A program made the translations under genes and the position numbers. A stretch of DNA of 64,000 nucleotides, from NCBI GenBank assembly GCA_950022295.1, contig OX465596.1, forward strand, positions 4,898,001 through 4,962,000. Direction: 5' to 3'. Shown here in pieces: positions 1 to 11,735 of the stretch. A model generated the notes under the pieces. It saw only the letters and a list, made by a program, of their open reading frames with translations, did not search any database and was not told the DNA's origin. Source of the DNA: Bromus sterilis (Eukaryota > Streptophyta > Magnoliopsida > Poales > Poaceae). Every line of letters starts with the position of its first letter. The first letter of the stretch is position 1.

Positions 1-1
1 C

Positions 2-292
2 CATCAAAAGGATGGAGAGAATATGAAGAAAGCATGGGACAGAATTTCTGATGCACATAGGAGAATTATGCCTTGGATACCTATAAAAATTGTGCTTAGA
101 AATTTTTACCATGGTCTTTTTAGATGGTGCAAACACTCTCTTGATATTATAGACGAAGGGGATTTCTTAGCTTGTGATGAAGCTAGAGCTCTTGAAATTA
201 TACATGGTCTATCTAGTTACTTTGTTTATGATCATAGTTTTGATACTGTTATAGATAGACTTGCTACTATTGAAAGAGATTGGATGATCTAG
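2..292 (+). pseudogene. Gag C-terminal part of element F (start outside window)
   Basis: The frame is open from base 2 and ends in TAG at 290-292. It has the gag layout seen in C: a KAWDRISDAHRR segment corresponds to the QAWERMKSL segment of C, followed by an FYHGL motif (C has FYAGL). The protein would make the capsid shell of the retrotransposon particle. The following protease lies in another frame and overlaps the stop by a few bases, so a frameshift separates them. The linker and coiled region present in C is missing here. Confidence 0.7.
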
Positions 293-789
293 ACTTGAGA
301 AAAGTAAAGAAACCCCAGCCAAATAAGAATGATGTTTATGAGATAGATGGTGACTGGGAACCCTTTGTTAGAATTAGCATCTCTAACCAAGACTTCCTTG
401 CCTTCTGTGACATTGGATCCATGGTTTCTACTATGCCAAAAGTTGTTTATGATTCTTTAAAATTTAACATGGACACATTGTCATCCTATCATGAACATGC
501 TAATGGAGATATTTCTGAGATCCAGGGAAGTATAAAATATGTACCAGTGACATTCCTTAAAGAGATTGCAATGGTTGATTTCTTCGTCATGAAGCCAAAC
601 CAAGGAAACATAGTGCTTGGGAGGGATTTCCTCCGGGCCGTAAAAGGCTTCATTGATATAGGTAAGGGACAAATACGCCTACGCGGGAAGGCAAAAGGTA
701 TTTACCCCTTTCCTAAAAGAAACAAGGATGAACTTATTGAGGAACCATTTGAATCGATTTACAACTCCGATTATTATGATGATCTTTGA
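280..789 (+). pseudogene. Retropepsin-like aspartic protease of element F
   Basis: The frame starts at a TTG and overlaps the gag frame, so it was probably the continuation of gag before a one-base shift. The protease signature is visible: a flap-type DIGSMVSTMP segment in place of the usual D(S/T)GA, then ILGRPF-like VLGRDFLRAV. It ends with an acidic tail at TGA (787-789). This enzyme would cleave the Gag polyprotein. The sequence differs strongly from the protease of C although LTR and UTR are shared. I see no polymerase downstream. Confidence 0.7.
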
Positions 790-3705
790 TTCCTTCTATT
801 TGCATTAAGCCTAGCTAATCGCTTTAAAGAAGCGCTTTCGGGAGGCAGCCCGCAACGAATTTAGGATTTACTTTTTGTTTTTCTTCTGTTTTTAGTGGTC
901 TTGATGATTGTTACTACTGTAGCAACATCATTGTATCTTTACTTTTCAAGCTTTGTGCCATTTATAGCCTCGTATGACAAGGGAAGTGAAAGTTGTGACA
1001 TGCTGTCCAGAAAACAGATTCTGTCCTTGTGACTAGAAAAATCACAGAAAAATCCCAGTTCATATTTTTGAGCTGAAATTTTTACACAGTGTGCTCTATA
1101 CAATTACGGAACTTTCGTATGTTCTGAGTTTTTTGATTTGAGTTGCAGAAGTATCCCTAAACAATTCTTTACTACCTGCTGGTCTGTTTTTCACATATTC
1201 TGTCCTGTTTTGCCTTTCCTTCATTTTGTGAACCTTAAGCTTGCTTTTTATTTGCAAAAACTTTTTGGAAATCTTGAGAAACAGTAGCTCTTCAAGATTA
1301 TCCTTATTTCCAGTAGAGGAAAAATTATTTTATTATGGTTACTAACCTCGCTAATCAGATTATAATGAGTTATGTATGAAGGGAGTTTTCAAGTGTGCGA
1401 GGGAAAATGATGAAAGAAGATTCAGGAGTGTCAAGCGCTCAAGCTTGGGGATGCCCCCATGCATCCCCAAGAAATATTCAAGGAGACTCAAGCGTCTAAG
1501 CTTGGGGATGCCCCCGTGCATCCCCTTCTCCATCAACAATTACCAGTTCGTCTCTCGTTTCACTATATTTTTATCACTTCATGCATTATGTGCTATGCTT
1601 GGAGCGTCTCGCTCTTAGGTTTTATTTTTAGTTTTCTTTAGCTTTGCTTGCTGTTCATAACAAGTTAGAACCCAGCTTTCTTTGTGTGGGAGAGAAACAC
1701 GCTCCACTTCCAAAATCTAGAACACAACATAGGATTTTTCATGCTTATCTTTGTTGTGTTTGTTCTTTATCTTTTTCATAGCTACTGCCTTGTTTAGCTC
1801 TTAGTTTTCACGCTTATCTTTTCAAAGAGCTTTTGTTTAGTTTGTTGCTGGAACTCTTTTGAGTTTTCATGTTTATCTTGTTTAGAGAGCTTGCCTGTTG
1901 CACTGAGTTGTGTGTCTTGACTTGAAGTAGGTAATTCAGGTTGCTATTCTTTTGTAGTAGTAACTTGCAATAGTTTTGAGGTATTGTTTTGAGTAATGTT
2001 TGGACTTTTGGTGTCAAGAGCTTTAGCCTATTAGTGATATATGTCGTATTTTGGGAAATCCGTGTTTATTTTCAAAACTTACAAAATTAGTTAAGAACTT
2101 TAGCTACTGGATGGATCACTACTCTTCTGAGGGGTCGAATATTAGAGTACACTCACGTACCATGAGTCGAGGATGCGCAAGGATAACCAAACCCCCATAC
2201 ACTCCTCCTCGGGGTACTTGTCTCTTTGTGAACCTCCTTATTAGATTGAGAGTTACCGATAATAAGTGCATGAGTTCTTCAGACTAATGTGAGTATTCGA
2301 AAGTTGACACTTCCACCTTCCCATATTTTTCTAGCCTCTCATGTGCCGTGCATTGCTTTCTTCTCACTCTGAGAGTTGGCGTCCACCTTCGCCGGTACAT
2401 CCCAACCCTTGGCACGATACGCTCTGTCATCATAAGCCTCCTTATATCCTTCCTCAAAACAGCCACCATACCTACCTATCAAGGCATTTCCATAGCCTTT
2501 CCGAGATATATTGCCATGCAACATCCATCTTCTCATGACTTGATCTTCATGTCATACATGCTACTTGCTTGATCGATGAGCCGCATGCTTGTTGGGCCTT
2601 GCCCTAATCATTGCTACATGACGCGCTAGTATCATTGCATATCCTGCTACACTGGCAGAGGCATACATTTGCATACTTCATGATAGTTACATCTTCTTAA
2701 TGATTTGAGTACTTTTGTAAAGTGTGAAAGATCGTCTATACTTTTTGTAATATATAGAGTGTTGCCCCTAAAGTGGGGAAAAGATCCCAAAGAGGACAAA
2801 ATCAAAGATCCCAAAGAGGACAAATGAGAGAAATAGAAAGAGCCATTGAGGCCACCAAAAAATACAAAAAATAGAAAAAGAGAAAAAGAAATAAAAAGAG
2901 AGAAGGGGCACACTAATATTCCTTTTGAGAGATCCACACTCGTACTCCCTCTTATATCTTGTACTCCATAGAGATTATCATTCATGCATATAGCTATGTG
3001 GGGACCTTCACACTATAGAACTTGGCTTGTATATTCCAATGATGAGCCTCCTCAAATGAGCTCTAGGTCTTCTTGAGCAAGCAAGTTGGATGCACCCCCA
3101 CTAGTTCCATTGGAGAGCTGACCTTAGCTCATATGTGCATCCGTTGCATGGCAATCCCTACTCCTCACATCATATCTATCATTTGGCTTTCTCTCGCTTA
3201 TGATTGTCCTCATTGATGTGAGCCTTTCACACCTTTTTGTCTTCCTCCTCCACCATATTCTCTCTTTGCCATCCTAAGTGTCAACTTTCTTGCTTACGCT
3301 CATCCATTGCATGAGTGCTCAAAATGTCGAAAAGGAGTGGATCATTTTGACTTGTACCTGCCTAGTGGTCTCGGGATGAGTCAAGATAAGATTCCAAAGA
3401 AGACCAAGTGTGAAACTTTAGTAGATTGGGTTATCAACACAAAAATACTTTTTCTCGTATATCCCTATCCCCTTTCTTGCACGCAAACACCATTTGGAGA
3501 CATTCGAGTCACGGACAGCGAGAGCTCTTGCACCTTTATGTTCTTATGTTACTTGTTTCAATACTAAATATAGACTCTTGCCTGTTATGACTTGAATTGA
3601 ATTACATGCCTTGATTGCTTTACTTAAAATTTCTTATATGGTTGTTAGCATGTCACCACAGAAATTATGCTTTTATCATTTACCTACTCAAGGACGAGCA
3701 GGAAT
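790..3705 (+). other. Long 3' untranslated region of element F
   Basis: About 2.9 kb without a credible gene lies between protease and LTR. It aligns by eye with the 3' region of element C (49916-51305 plus 56336-57785). Shared markers include AAAGAAGCGCTTTCGGGAGG just after the stop, the hairpin repeats at 1441-1530, an A-rich GAGAAAAAGAAATAAAAAG stretch near 2880 and the site GGATAACCAAACCC near 2187. That site is the empty target of Copia element D in C. Confidence 0.75.
1441..1530 (+). repeat. Two PPT-like repeats able to form hairpins (F)
   Basis: AAGCTTGGGGATG occurs at 1441-1453 and 1498-1510, each time followed by CCCCC(A/G)TGCATCCCC. GGGGATGC can therefore pair with GCATCCCC around a short C-rich loop. 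The same 13 bases form the polypurine tract beside the LTR (near 3707-3719). Element C carries the same pair near 50557-50640. Confidence 0.7.
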
Positions 3706-3720
3706 TAAGCTTGGGGATGT
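3706..3720 (+). other. Polypurine tract of element F
   Basis: The purine-rich TAAGCTTGGGGATG lies directly before the LTR start TGATACGTCC. It is where second-strand DNA synthesis is primed in LTR retrotransposons. The same tract precedes the 3' LTR of C at 57771-57785. Confidence 0.75.
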
Positions 3721-4664
3721 TGATACGTCCAAAACGTATCTATAATTTCTGCTTGCTCCATGCCTCTTTTGTGTGATATTGCTATGATATTGATGAACTT
3801 CCATACACTTTTGATCATATTTGGACTAACCTATTAACTCAGTGCATCGCAGTGCCAGTTCCTGTTTTCTGCTGTTTTTCTGTTTCAGGTTTCCCCCATA
3901 TTAAAAGTGCTCCAAAAATTCGGGAAAAATCCAATAAAAGATCAACGCAGAAGAAGCTTCGGGAATCACCGAGGGGGGCCATAGGGCCCTAGGCGCCCTC
4001 CCGGGGTGCCCTAGGGTGGGGTCGCGCCAGGGGGGCGCCTGGACCCCTGGTGGCCCCCCTGGCTGCCCCCTTCGCCTATTTATTCCTCGTGACGGGAACC
4101 CTTTTTTGCGATCTCTCCTCTGTTCCGCCGCCGCCGTGCTTCCAAGATCGGGAGCACCAGAAGACCTCTTCCCGGCACCCTGCCGGAGGGAGGAACCACC
4201 TCCGGGAGCTTCTCCACCACCATGGATGCTTCCCGGATGAACCGTGAGTAGTCCACCTTGGACCATGGGTCTATGATCAGTAGCTATGTGATGTTCTCCT
4301 CCCCTCTTTGTTCTTCAGGGATTAGACCTCGTGAGCTGCCCTACATGATCGAGGCACATATGTAATATTTCTGTTGTTGCTATGCTGAGTTTGCTGGGAT
4401 CCGATGGATTATGAGATTATGTTCAGATTGTCTTTGAGTAATATATTTGATTCTCCTCTTTTATATTTATGTTCTAGAGTAATTCTTGCATGTTCTCCGT
4501 TGTTGTTTATTGCTTTGGCCAAGTAGTAGGTAGTGACTCCAAGAGGGAGCGTTATGCATGATTGTGGGTTCATGCTCCCTGATGACTAGCTTGAGTGACA
4601 GAAACATGAGTCTAGGGGATGTGTTGTTGCCACAAGGGGGAAAACAACGGTGCTTGTACTTGCG
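3721..4664 (+). repeat. 3' LTR of element F, left segment
   Basis: It begins TGATACGTCC and follows the C LTRs through a GC-rich stretch at 3960-4060. It ends at 4664, where the sequence jumps into a Copia RNase H tail. The last 83 bases (4582-4664) are repeated on the far side of the Copia insertion at 13431-13513. Confidence 0.85.
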
Positions 4665-4944
4665 AGCTAATACTATGAAGATCTATTGTACGACAATAGA
4701 TTCAACATGTTTTGAGCTCAAGGGACTAAGGTCTCACCGGAGGACCAAATTTATGCAATGCCATCTCATTAGTGAATGAGTGATGCGTAGAGACGCAAAG
4801 AAATGCAAATACACACGGACCTGAAGTGTCAGATCTGGAGATTAGGTTTACCACTAGCAATGCGTATGGATAACAGCTGAATGCCATAGGTGTTGGATGC
4901 GCAAGTACCAAACTAGATTATTGACTCTAGTGCAAGTGGGAGAC
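4665..4944 (+). mobile_element. Orphan 3' internal tail of a second G-family Copia copy
   Basis: These 280 bases repeat the region just upstream of the 3' LTR in G1 (11456-11735) and in G2 (30590-30867). They hold the end of a degenerate RNase H (a SHRRTK-like motif near 4735) and the GTGGGAGAC tract. They sit outside the left LTR of G1, which a single intact element cannot explain. The left border shares only GCG with F and is likely an illegitimate recombination joint. Confidence 0.8.
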
Positions 4945-6638
4945 TGAAGGGAATATGCCCGAGAGGCAATAATAAAGTGGTTATTATCTTATTCCATGTT
5001 TATGATAAATGTTTATTTTCATGCTATAATTGTGTTAACCGGAAACGTTAATACATGTGTGTTTAATAAACAGAGAAAAGGTTCCTAGTAATGCCTCTCT
5101 TTATACTAGCTTGTTGATTAACGGATGATCAAGGTTTCCTGGTCATGAACATTGGATGTTGTTAATAACAAGGTCATGTCATTGGAGAATGATGTGATGA
5201 ACATACACCCACAGTAGTTATAGCAATACGATCATGTCATCAAGTTTCTATTACTGTATCAAACTTTCACGAAGTAACTCTAATCCTTAGACCATGAGAT
5301 CACGTCAATCACTGACACCGGAAGAGTACTTTGATTCCATCAAACGTCACACCGTAACAGGGTGATTATAAAGGTGTCCTTGGGTACTTGGAAAGTGTTA
5401 GTTGAGGCTCGTGGATCAAGAGTGGGATTTGTCCATCCAGATGACGGAGAGATATACTCTGGGCCCTCTCGGTGATATCACATTGACATCGCTTGCAAGC
5501 ACGTGACTGGCTCACGAGGATGTTATATCACGGAACGAGTAAAGAGTACTTGTCGGTAACGAGATCGAACTAGGTATGGATGATACCAAATGATCGGATC
5601 ACGGACAAGTAAAATATCGCGAGACAAAAGGAATTGGTTACAGAGTTTTGGTTCACACGATCACTAGTTCATCGTTGAGTAAGTGGGAGTCATCATGGAT
5701 CTCCAGATCCCGCTGATGATTATTGATCAGAGAAGAGTCTCTGTCATGTCCATTTTATTCACGAACCGTAGGGTGACACACTTAAGGATTCGTTGACGCG
5801 TTTGAGTGGATACGGAACGCCAGAGAATATACTGGACAGCACATGGACTGTTTTGATAAAACTGCTGGAATAGTTTCGGTATATCAAAATAGTGCAAGGG
5901 GATAATTGTTAATGTGTTCATTGAATGAAGTGTTCATCAATGAAGTACTCATTGAATGAAGTGTTCATTAATTTGAGTGACATTAAACAAGATAATTAAA
6001 AGTGTTTTAATGTGATAAACTCTTGGAATTTTGAGTGGAGAATTATGGAAGTTATGGGAATAATGTGTGACCCTTTGTTTTTGTGAGTGGGGAGTCCACC
6101 CACATGATGAGGGGAGAGGTGGGGGCACCTCTTGGGGCGTGCTACCCCTTGGGGGCTGCCTCCCCCTCCTATATATAGATGGGTGGAGACCCCTCTACAC
6201 ACCAATTCCTCCATCTCTCATATGCCCTTTGGTTGGCATCTTCCTCCCCTTGCTAGCTGATCCAGTTTCACGAGTACGGTGCTTAGGCGAAGCCCTGCTC
6301 AAGATCTTCTCTACCACCACCACCACTATGTTGTAGTGCTGCTGGAGTTCCTGAGGATCCACTACTTCCGCTGCCCAACTGGAGCAAGGGGCGGAGGTCG
6401 TCGCTGATCCGTACGTGTGACCGATTACGGAGGCGCTGCCCGTTTGTGGCGCCCATCTTCATCACGACCTTGAGGTCGGCAAGTGATCGACTACATCACC
6501 CACGAGAATCGTTCTCGTTAAAGCTTTTTGGTCTTCGAGGGTGAGTCCTTCTCAAACCGTTACAAGTTATCTCCTAGATGTGATCTTGGCAGTTGCAATC
6601 GTAGGAAAAATTTTGTTTTCTATGCAACGAACCCTTCA
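4945..6638 (+). repeat. Left LTR of G1
   Basis: 1694 bp, starting TGAAGGG and ending CTTCA. A TATATATAG promoter box lies at 6170-6178. It agrees with G2 LTRs at several places where the right G1 LTR differs, for example near 5140-5165 and 6430-6460. Confidence 0.9.
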
Positions 6639-6639
6639 G

Positions 6640-6652
6640 TGGTATCAGAGCC
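6640..6652 (+). other. Primer binding site, initiator tRNA-Met (G1)
   Basis: TGGTATCAGAGCC begins two bases after the LTR. It is complementary to the 3' end of plant initiator tRNA-Met, the usual primer of Copia elements. Confidence 0.9.
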
Positions 6653-8519
6653 TCGTCTATGCGTAGATGCTTTGTACGGTTAGAACACATAGAGATGTGG
6701 GCGTTGATCCTCTAGTTGTTATTCTCTTTTGTGCACTTGTTCATATTGCGGCAATGTTGGATTGAAGCGGCCCTAAGCGCAGATTGCGTGTCACGCTTGA
6801 CATACGGCTTGTACTGTATAAAGTGGCTTTGGGGGTGTCAGTTGCTCTAACATTAGTGATATGGCATTTGCAACGGAGGGCCCTGGAAAGGGATGAAAAG
6901 AAACAACTAGCGAATCAACGTTGTGGTTCTTGTCCGTAGGTAAGATCGGTTCTTTCCTAGGAAGCCCAAAACCACGTAAAATTTGCAAAGATAATTTAGA
7001 AGCGTCTAACTTGTTTTTGCAGGGCATGTGATGTGATATGGTCACTGTTACAAAATTGTTGTATGAAATGAGATTTATTGTAAACAACCGGCAGGAGCCA
7101 TATGGTTGTGTTTTTCCTTTTTAAGGCCTGCGTGCTGTAGATATATCCATGAGATATATTGTAATGGAGAAGGACGACCATGGTGGTGGCGCCATGGACC
7201 TTGGTGCCGCGCCGGTGGCATGATGGAGATCATACCAAGACGCACAAAGATGGAGATCTATTGCGAGAAGGACCATATCATATCACATTATCCATGCATG
7301 TGATGTTTATCCTTTTATGCATCTTATTTTGCTTAGTTACGATCATGATCGCTGCGGTAGCATTATAAGATGATCCCTCTCACTTAATATCAAGATAATT
7401 ATATGTTCTTACTTAGTATGCACCGTTAAGAAAGTTCGTCGTTTCGAGACACCACGTGATGATCGGGTGTGATAGACTCTACGTTCGCATACAACGGGTG
7501 TTTTCAAGCCTAGCATGTACAGACATGGCCTTGAAACACATGCAAATACTAAGGCTCGGAACATGGACCGAAAGGTTAAGCACGAGTCATATGGATGATA
7601 TGATGAACCATATTGAGATGCTCGCCATTGCAGCTACACTGCCTCACGTGATGATCGGTCGTGGTGTAGTGAATTTGGTTCGTGTAATCACCAAAGACGA
7701 CTCGAGGGATGTTGTTTTTGAGTGGGAGTTAGATGAACTCATTTTATCATGAACTAAATCAAAGTGAATTTGCATAGTTCGTTGTAGTCATTGGCATTTG
7801 TTTACTACCTTTGCGCTTAGCTATAATTGAGATAATAGAACTATAGAATTCTGGATATTTAACTTTACGGACTGGTACCGTATTGTTTGAGTGTCAATCT
7901 AAAGTTTAAAGTCTTATTGCAAACTTTAGCAAACCTTGCTTACTCCATGAAGTTTAATAATGTGTATTAAATCGAGAGTAACAATTCCAGTGTTAGTGTC
8001 TAAGTATCACACTTGCCTCCATGATCCTTGATATTCAAATGTTGTTTGTTATTATCAAGGTTATCTAGGAGCTGAAAGGATTGTTTCAGAAACTATCATG
8101 TGTGGAAGATATAGCGATATCTGAAACAATGTTTAGTTGCAATGTGATAGAGTAAAATTTAGTGAGAAACATGTTCTCATATTGTATGAGAATTTGTGAA
8201 GGTTGGAGACACTATGTGTCCTAATCTCTCAAAAAGGTTTTGGGAACTAATATTGTACTCACAGTTTGTCCCTATGAGCTATGGTAGTTCTGTCATGAAA
8301 GTTGTCATGATAGGATGAATGGAAGATGTAGGTAAAATGTTTACTACACTATAAGATTACTAAAGAATGGAATTTGGAAGAACACCAAACATTTGATGAC
8401 GGTGATCTACATCAAAGTGAGAATCAAAGGGTGTTAGTATTTGACTAACACACTTTGGATTATGTGTCATATGAATGGTGCCACAAGTGATGTTGATAAA
8501 TTCTTCTAAAAAGGAAAGG

Positions 8520-11500
8520 AATTGCTGAAAGAGGATCTAAAAAATATTTTGGCGAAAAAGAAAAAGGAAAAGACTGGAAATGTCCAGCTCGGGTATATAG
8601 ATGATATACATGTTATGGGTATATTCATTGCTTGTTAAACAGCGTGATTCTTGAGTATTGGATACTGATTGGTTGGTATGAAGTGTCATACGGAACAACG
8701 CAATACAAGAGTTGCAATGGCCTGAGTAACTAGCAAATGAATATGGGATGATTCTCATCAAGAACAAAATAAAGTGTTATTGTGTTTATCGTTGGAATTA
8801 AACCTAGCCTTCAAGATTTATTTGAATAATTGTTATTCTGTTCTGGTGTTATACGAACAATAGTTGTTCAAATTATCACCATATTCATAGAAGATGGATG
8901 AACTCTATAAATCTTGTTGGAGAAATCACATCCATAATAACTGATGCTAAACATGTCGCAAGACAAATGATTATAAGATCACTTATGAGTGACACCACCG
9001 TTTGAATCATATTGGAAAGAAACACATGAAGAAACTCCATGGTGATGGAATTTTGGAGTCTTTTGATTTTGAATCAATTGACGGTTGTGAGAAATTTCTA
9101 GAGATGATTGAAACACCGTTTAAATCATATTGGAAAGATAACATGAAGAAACTCCATGTTGGTGGAATTTTGGAGTCTTTTGATTTTGAATCAATTGACG
9201 CTTGTAAGAATTTCCTAGAAATGATTGAAACTCCGTTCATAGGCAAAGAAGAACGGACGACTAACTTATTGGACATTATACATGTTGATGTGTATAGTTC
9301 ATTATGTGTAGCCATGTGTGGTGGGTCTTATAACTTCATATACTTTAACCAAGGATTTGAGTGGATATATGTGTATATTTACTTGATAAGGAAGAAGTAT
9401 GAAATATTTGAAAATGTTCAAATAAATTTCAAGATGAAGTGAAAATCATTGTAACGAGAAAATAAGAGTTTATGATTGGATCATAAAAGAAGATTTTTGA
9501 GTTAAAAGTTTAGCAAATGCCTGAGAGTTTAGGAATCGTTCCAAAACTTGCATTTCCCGAAACACCATAGGAGGATGGAGTGTTCGAGAGATGTAATCAA
9601 ACCTTGTTTGACATGGTAAGGATCAAAGGTGTTATTTATAAAATTGCCATTATATTTTAAGGATTAAGCTTTAGAGACTACCGCTTTTCACTGAAAAGAG
9701 CGCCATCGAGATCCGTTGAAATGACACCATATGAGTTGTGGAATGGGATAAAACCCAATTTGTCTTTTCTTAAATTTTGGTATGCAAGGCATATGTAAAA
9801 TGTTTACAACCAAAGTCGGATAAAGTACGTCTTTGTAGGTTATCCCAATGTAACCGTTGGTTATTCCTCCATAAAGACAAAAGTGTTTTGTGGCTAAGTG
9901 CATCAAGTTTCTTGAGAAGGAATTTTTTGCGAAAAGTTAAGTGGGAGGACAGTAGAACTTCGATTAGGTTGTTGAACCTAAGCTTTATGTGCTAAGTGGC
10001 GCAGCGCCGGAAAGTGTCCCGGAAGCGGCCGCAATGCTCTTGGCTCCCGTGTCCCAAAGGTTGTGGTCACGGCGATCTAAGTTCCTATTGAACTGCGTAG
10101 TTCGGGTAATCGATCAAATAGAAAGATTTGAGATTGAATCATTGTTATTTCATAATAATGGACCGACTACATGCAAAGAAGCAATGATGGGCCCTGACTC
10201 CGTCAAAATGGCTAGAAGCTATAAAATCCGTGATAGTTCCATACACGAGAAACCAAGTTTCTGAACTTGGAAGACCCTCTAGATACCGTGTTTGGATCTA
10301 TAAAGAAACAGACGTGGATGTTCTCACATCTATGAAATATTCGACATATCGTTAAAATGGTTTACGATTATGTTCAAAGAGTTGGCTATGACAAGATTTG
10401 ATCTTTCATAACGATATTTAGTCTGGACGGATTATTGTAGCAACCACTACATATGCTAGTTTTGGTATATGGTAGTTGAACAAACGGAACAACGTTCTTC
10501 TAATAGAATGGTTACCTAGGACGTGTACAGGACACGGTCCAAAGGGTTCTGTTAATTCAAAGGATGCTAAAATAGCATGCAAATTTCAATGGTTGAAATA
10601 AGCATTCGCGGAGTTGGAATCTTCATCATGATGAAATTGTTAAAACGTTTAGTTTCATCAGAGACGGTGAAGATGCTTGCTTTTGCAAGAAATTAAGTGG
10701 GAGCGCTGAGACATATTTCTAATACATTATGTAGAAGACATATTGTTGATTGGAAATGATGTATATTTTATTGACACGGGTGAAGTTTCATTGAAAATTT
10801 GATTTTAATGGAAGATTTGGGCAAAAGCAGTATATTGGGCTAATATGGTCTATATAGATAGATTGAGGTGCTAATATGGTTGGGCCGAAGTACATATATG
10901 AAATATTGAATAAGTTCAATATGGAAACGACGAGAAAGGTTCTTGCCGCATGGAAAAGGTTGAAGCGAGATTCAAGTGTTTTGACACTTAGTGAGTAAAA
11001 CCACATGAATGATTTGATCAATCATGTACACCATGATATGTACAATTCCAGAATGTCCTATGCTCTAAATGTTATGAGCATATACCAGAATGATTCATAA
11101 GATGATCATTGGACAATAGTAAAGATATCCTTACGTGCTTTGGAAGGACTAAGAATATATATTATGTATGTTGGACAATAGTTCATTGTAAAGTGTTACA
11201 TTGATACTAGTTTTGTCGCAAGATACAATCTAAATTTATCTCAATTTTGGCGGTATGTTAAGGTGGCAAAATGTAATGGAAGAAAGTTCCATGATAGATT
11301 TGGAATAGTTCCAAATGGATTTGGATGAGTTCCAAAGTTAAGACATTATAACGAATACTACAACGAAAGGCTAAGCATATGACTGCTCTAGCAGCAGCAA
11401 AGGAGGGCATTTGTGTCAAGAAGTTTGTTTGACAAACTAGGTGTAGTTCCAAGCGAGCTAATACTATGAAGATCTATTGTACGACAATAGATTCAACATG

Positions 11501-11700
11501 TTTTGAGCTCAAGGGACTAAGGTCTCACCGGAGGACCAAATTTATGCAATGCCATCTCATTGGTGAATGAGTGATGCGTAGAGACGCAAAGAAATGCAAA
11601 TACACACGGACCTGAAGTGTCAGATCTGGATATTAGGTTTACCACTAGCAATGTGTATGGATAACACCTGAATGCCATAGGTGTTGGATGCGCAAGTACC
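8520..11700 (+). pseudogene. Degenerate Copia pol of G1 (integrase, reverse transcriptase, RNase H traces)
   Basis: No frame stays open, but ordered traces can be followed. A pre-integrase stretch lies at about 8540-9240, including a 118-bp tandem duplication (9006 and 9124). Integrase start (ETPFIGKEER) is near 9226, and integrase end (MTPYELWNG-like) is near 9720. The reverse-transcriptase start (KEAMMGPDS) is near 10180 and the palm motif YVED is at 10728-10739, where the family norm is YVDD. RNase H traces follow at about 11370-11700. Many stops and shifts make it non-functional. The gag part (about 6660-8500) is not recognisable. Confidence 0.8.
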
Positions 11701-11724
11701 AAACTAGATTATTGACTCTAGTGC

Positions 11725-11735
11725 AAGTGGGAGAC
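11725..11735 (+). other. Polypurine tract of G1
   Basis: AAGTGGGAGAC lies directly before the right LTR. The same tract occurs in G2 at 30857-30867 and before the left LTR at 4934-4944. Confidence 0.85.

Noticed and set aside
2870..2910. A-rich GAGAAAAAGAAATAAAAAG stretch as a microsatellite of interest
   Set aside because: It is an ordinary A-rich part of the UTR shared with element C.
7456..7752. 98-codon open frame in the G1 leader
   Set aside because: It has no Copia gag landmarks and is open mainly by chance. The same stretch in G2 begins differently.
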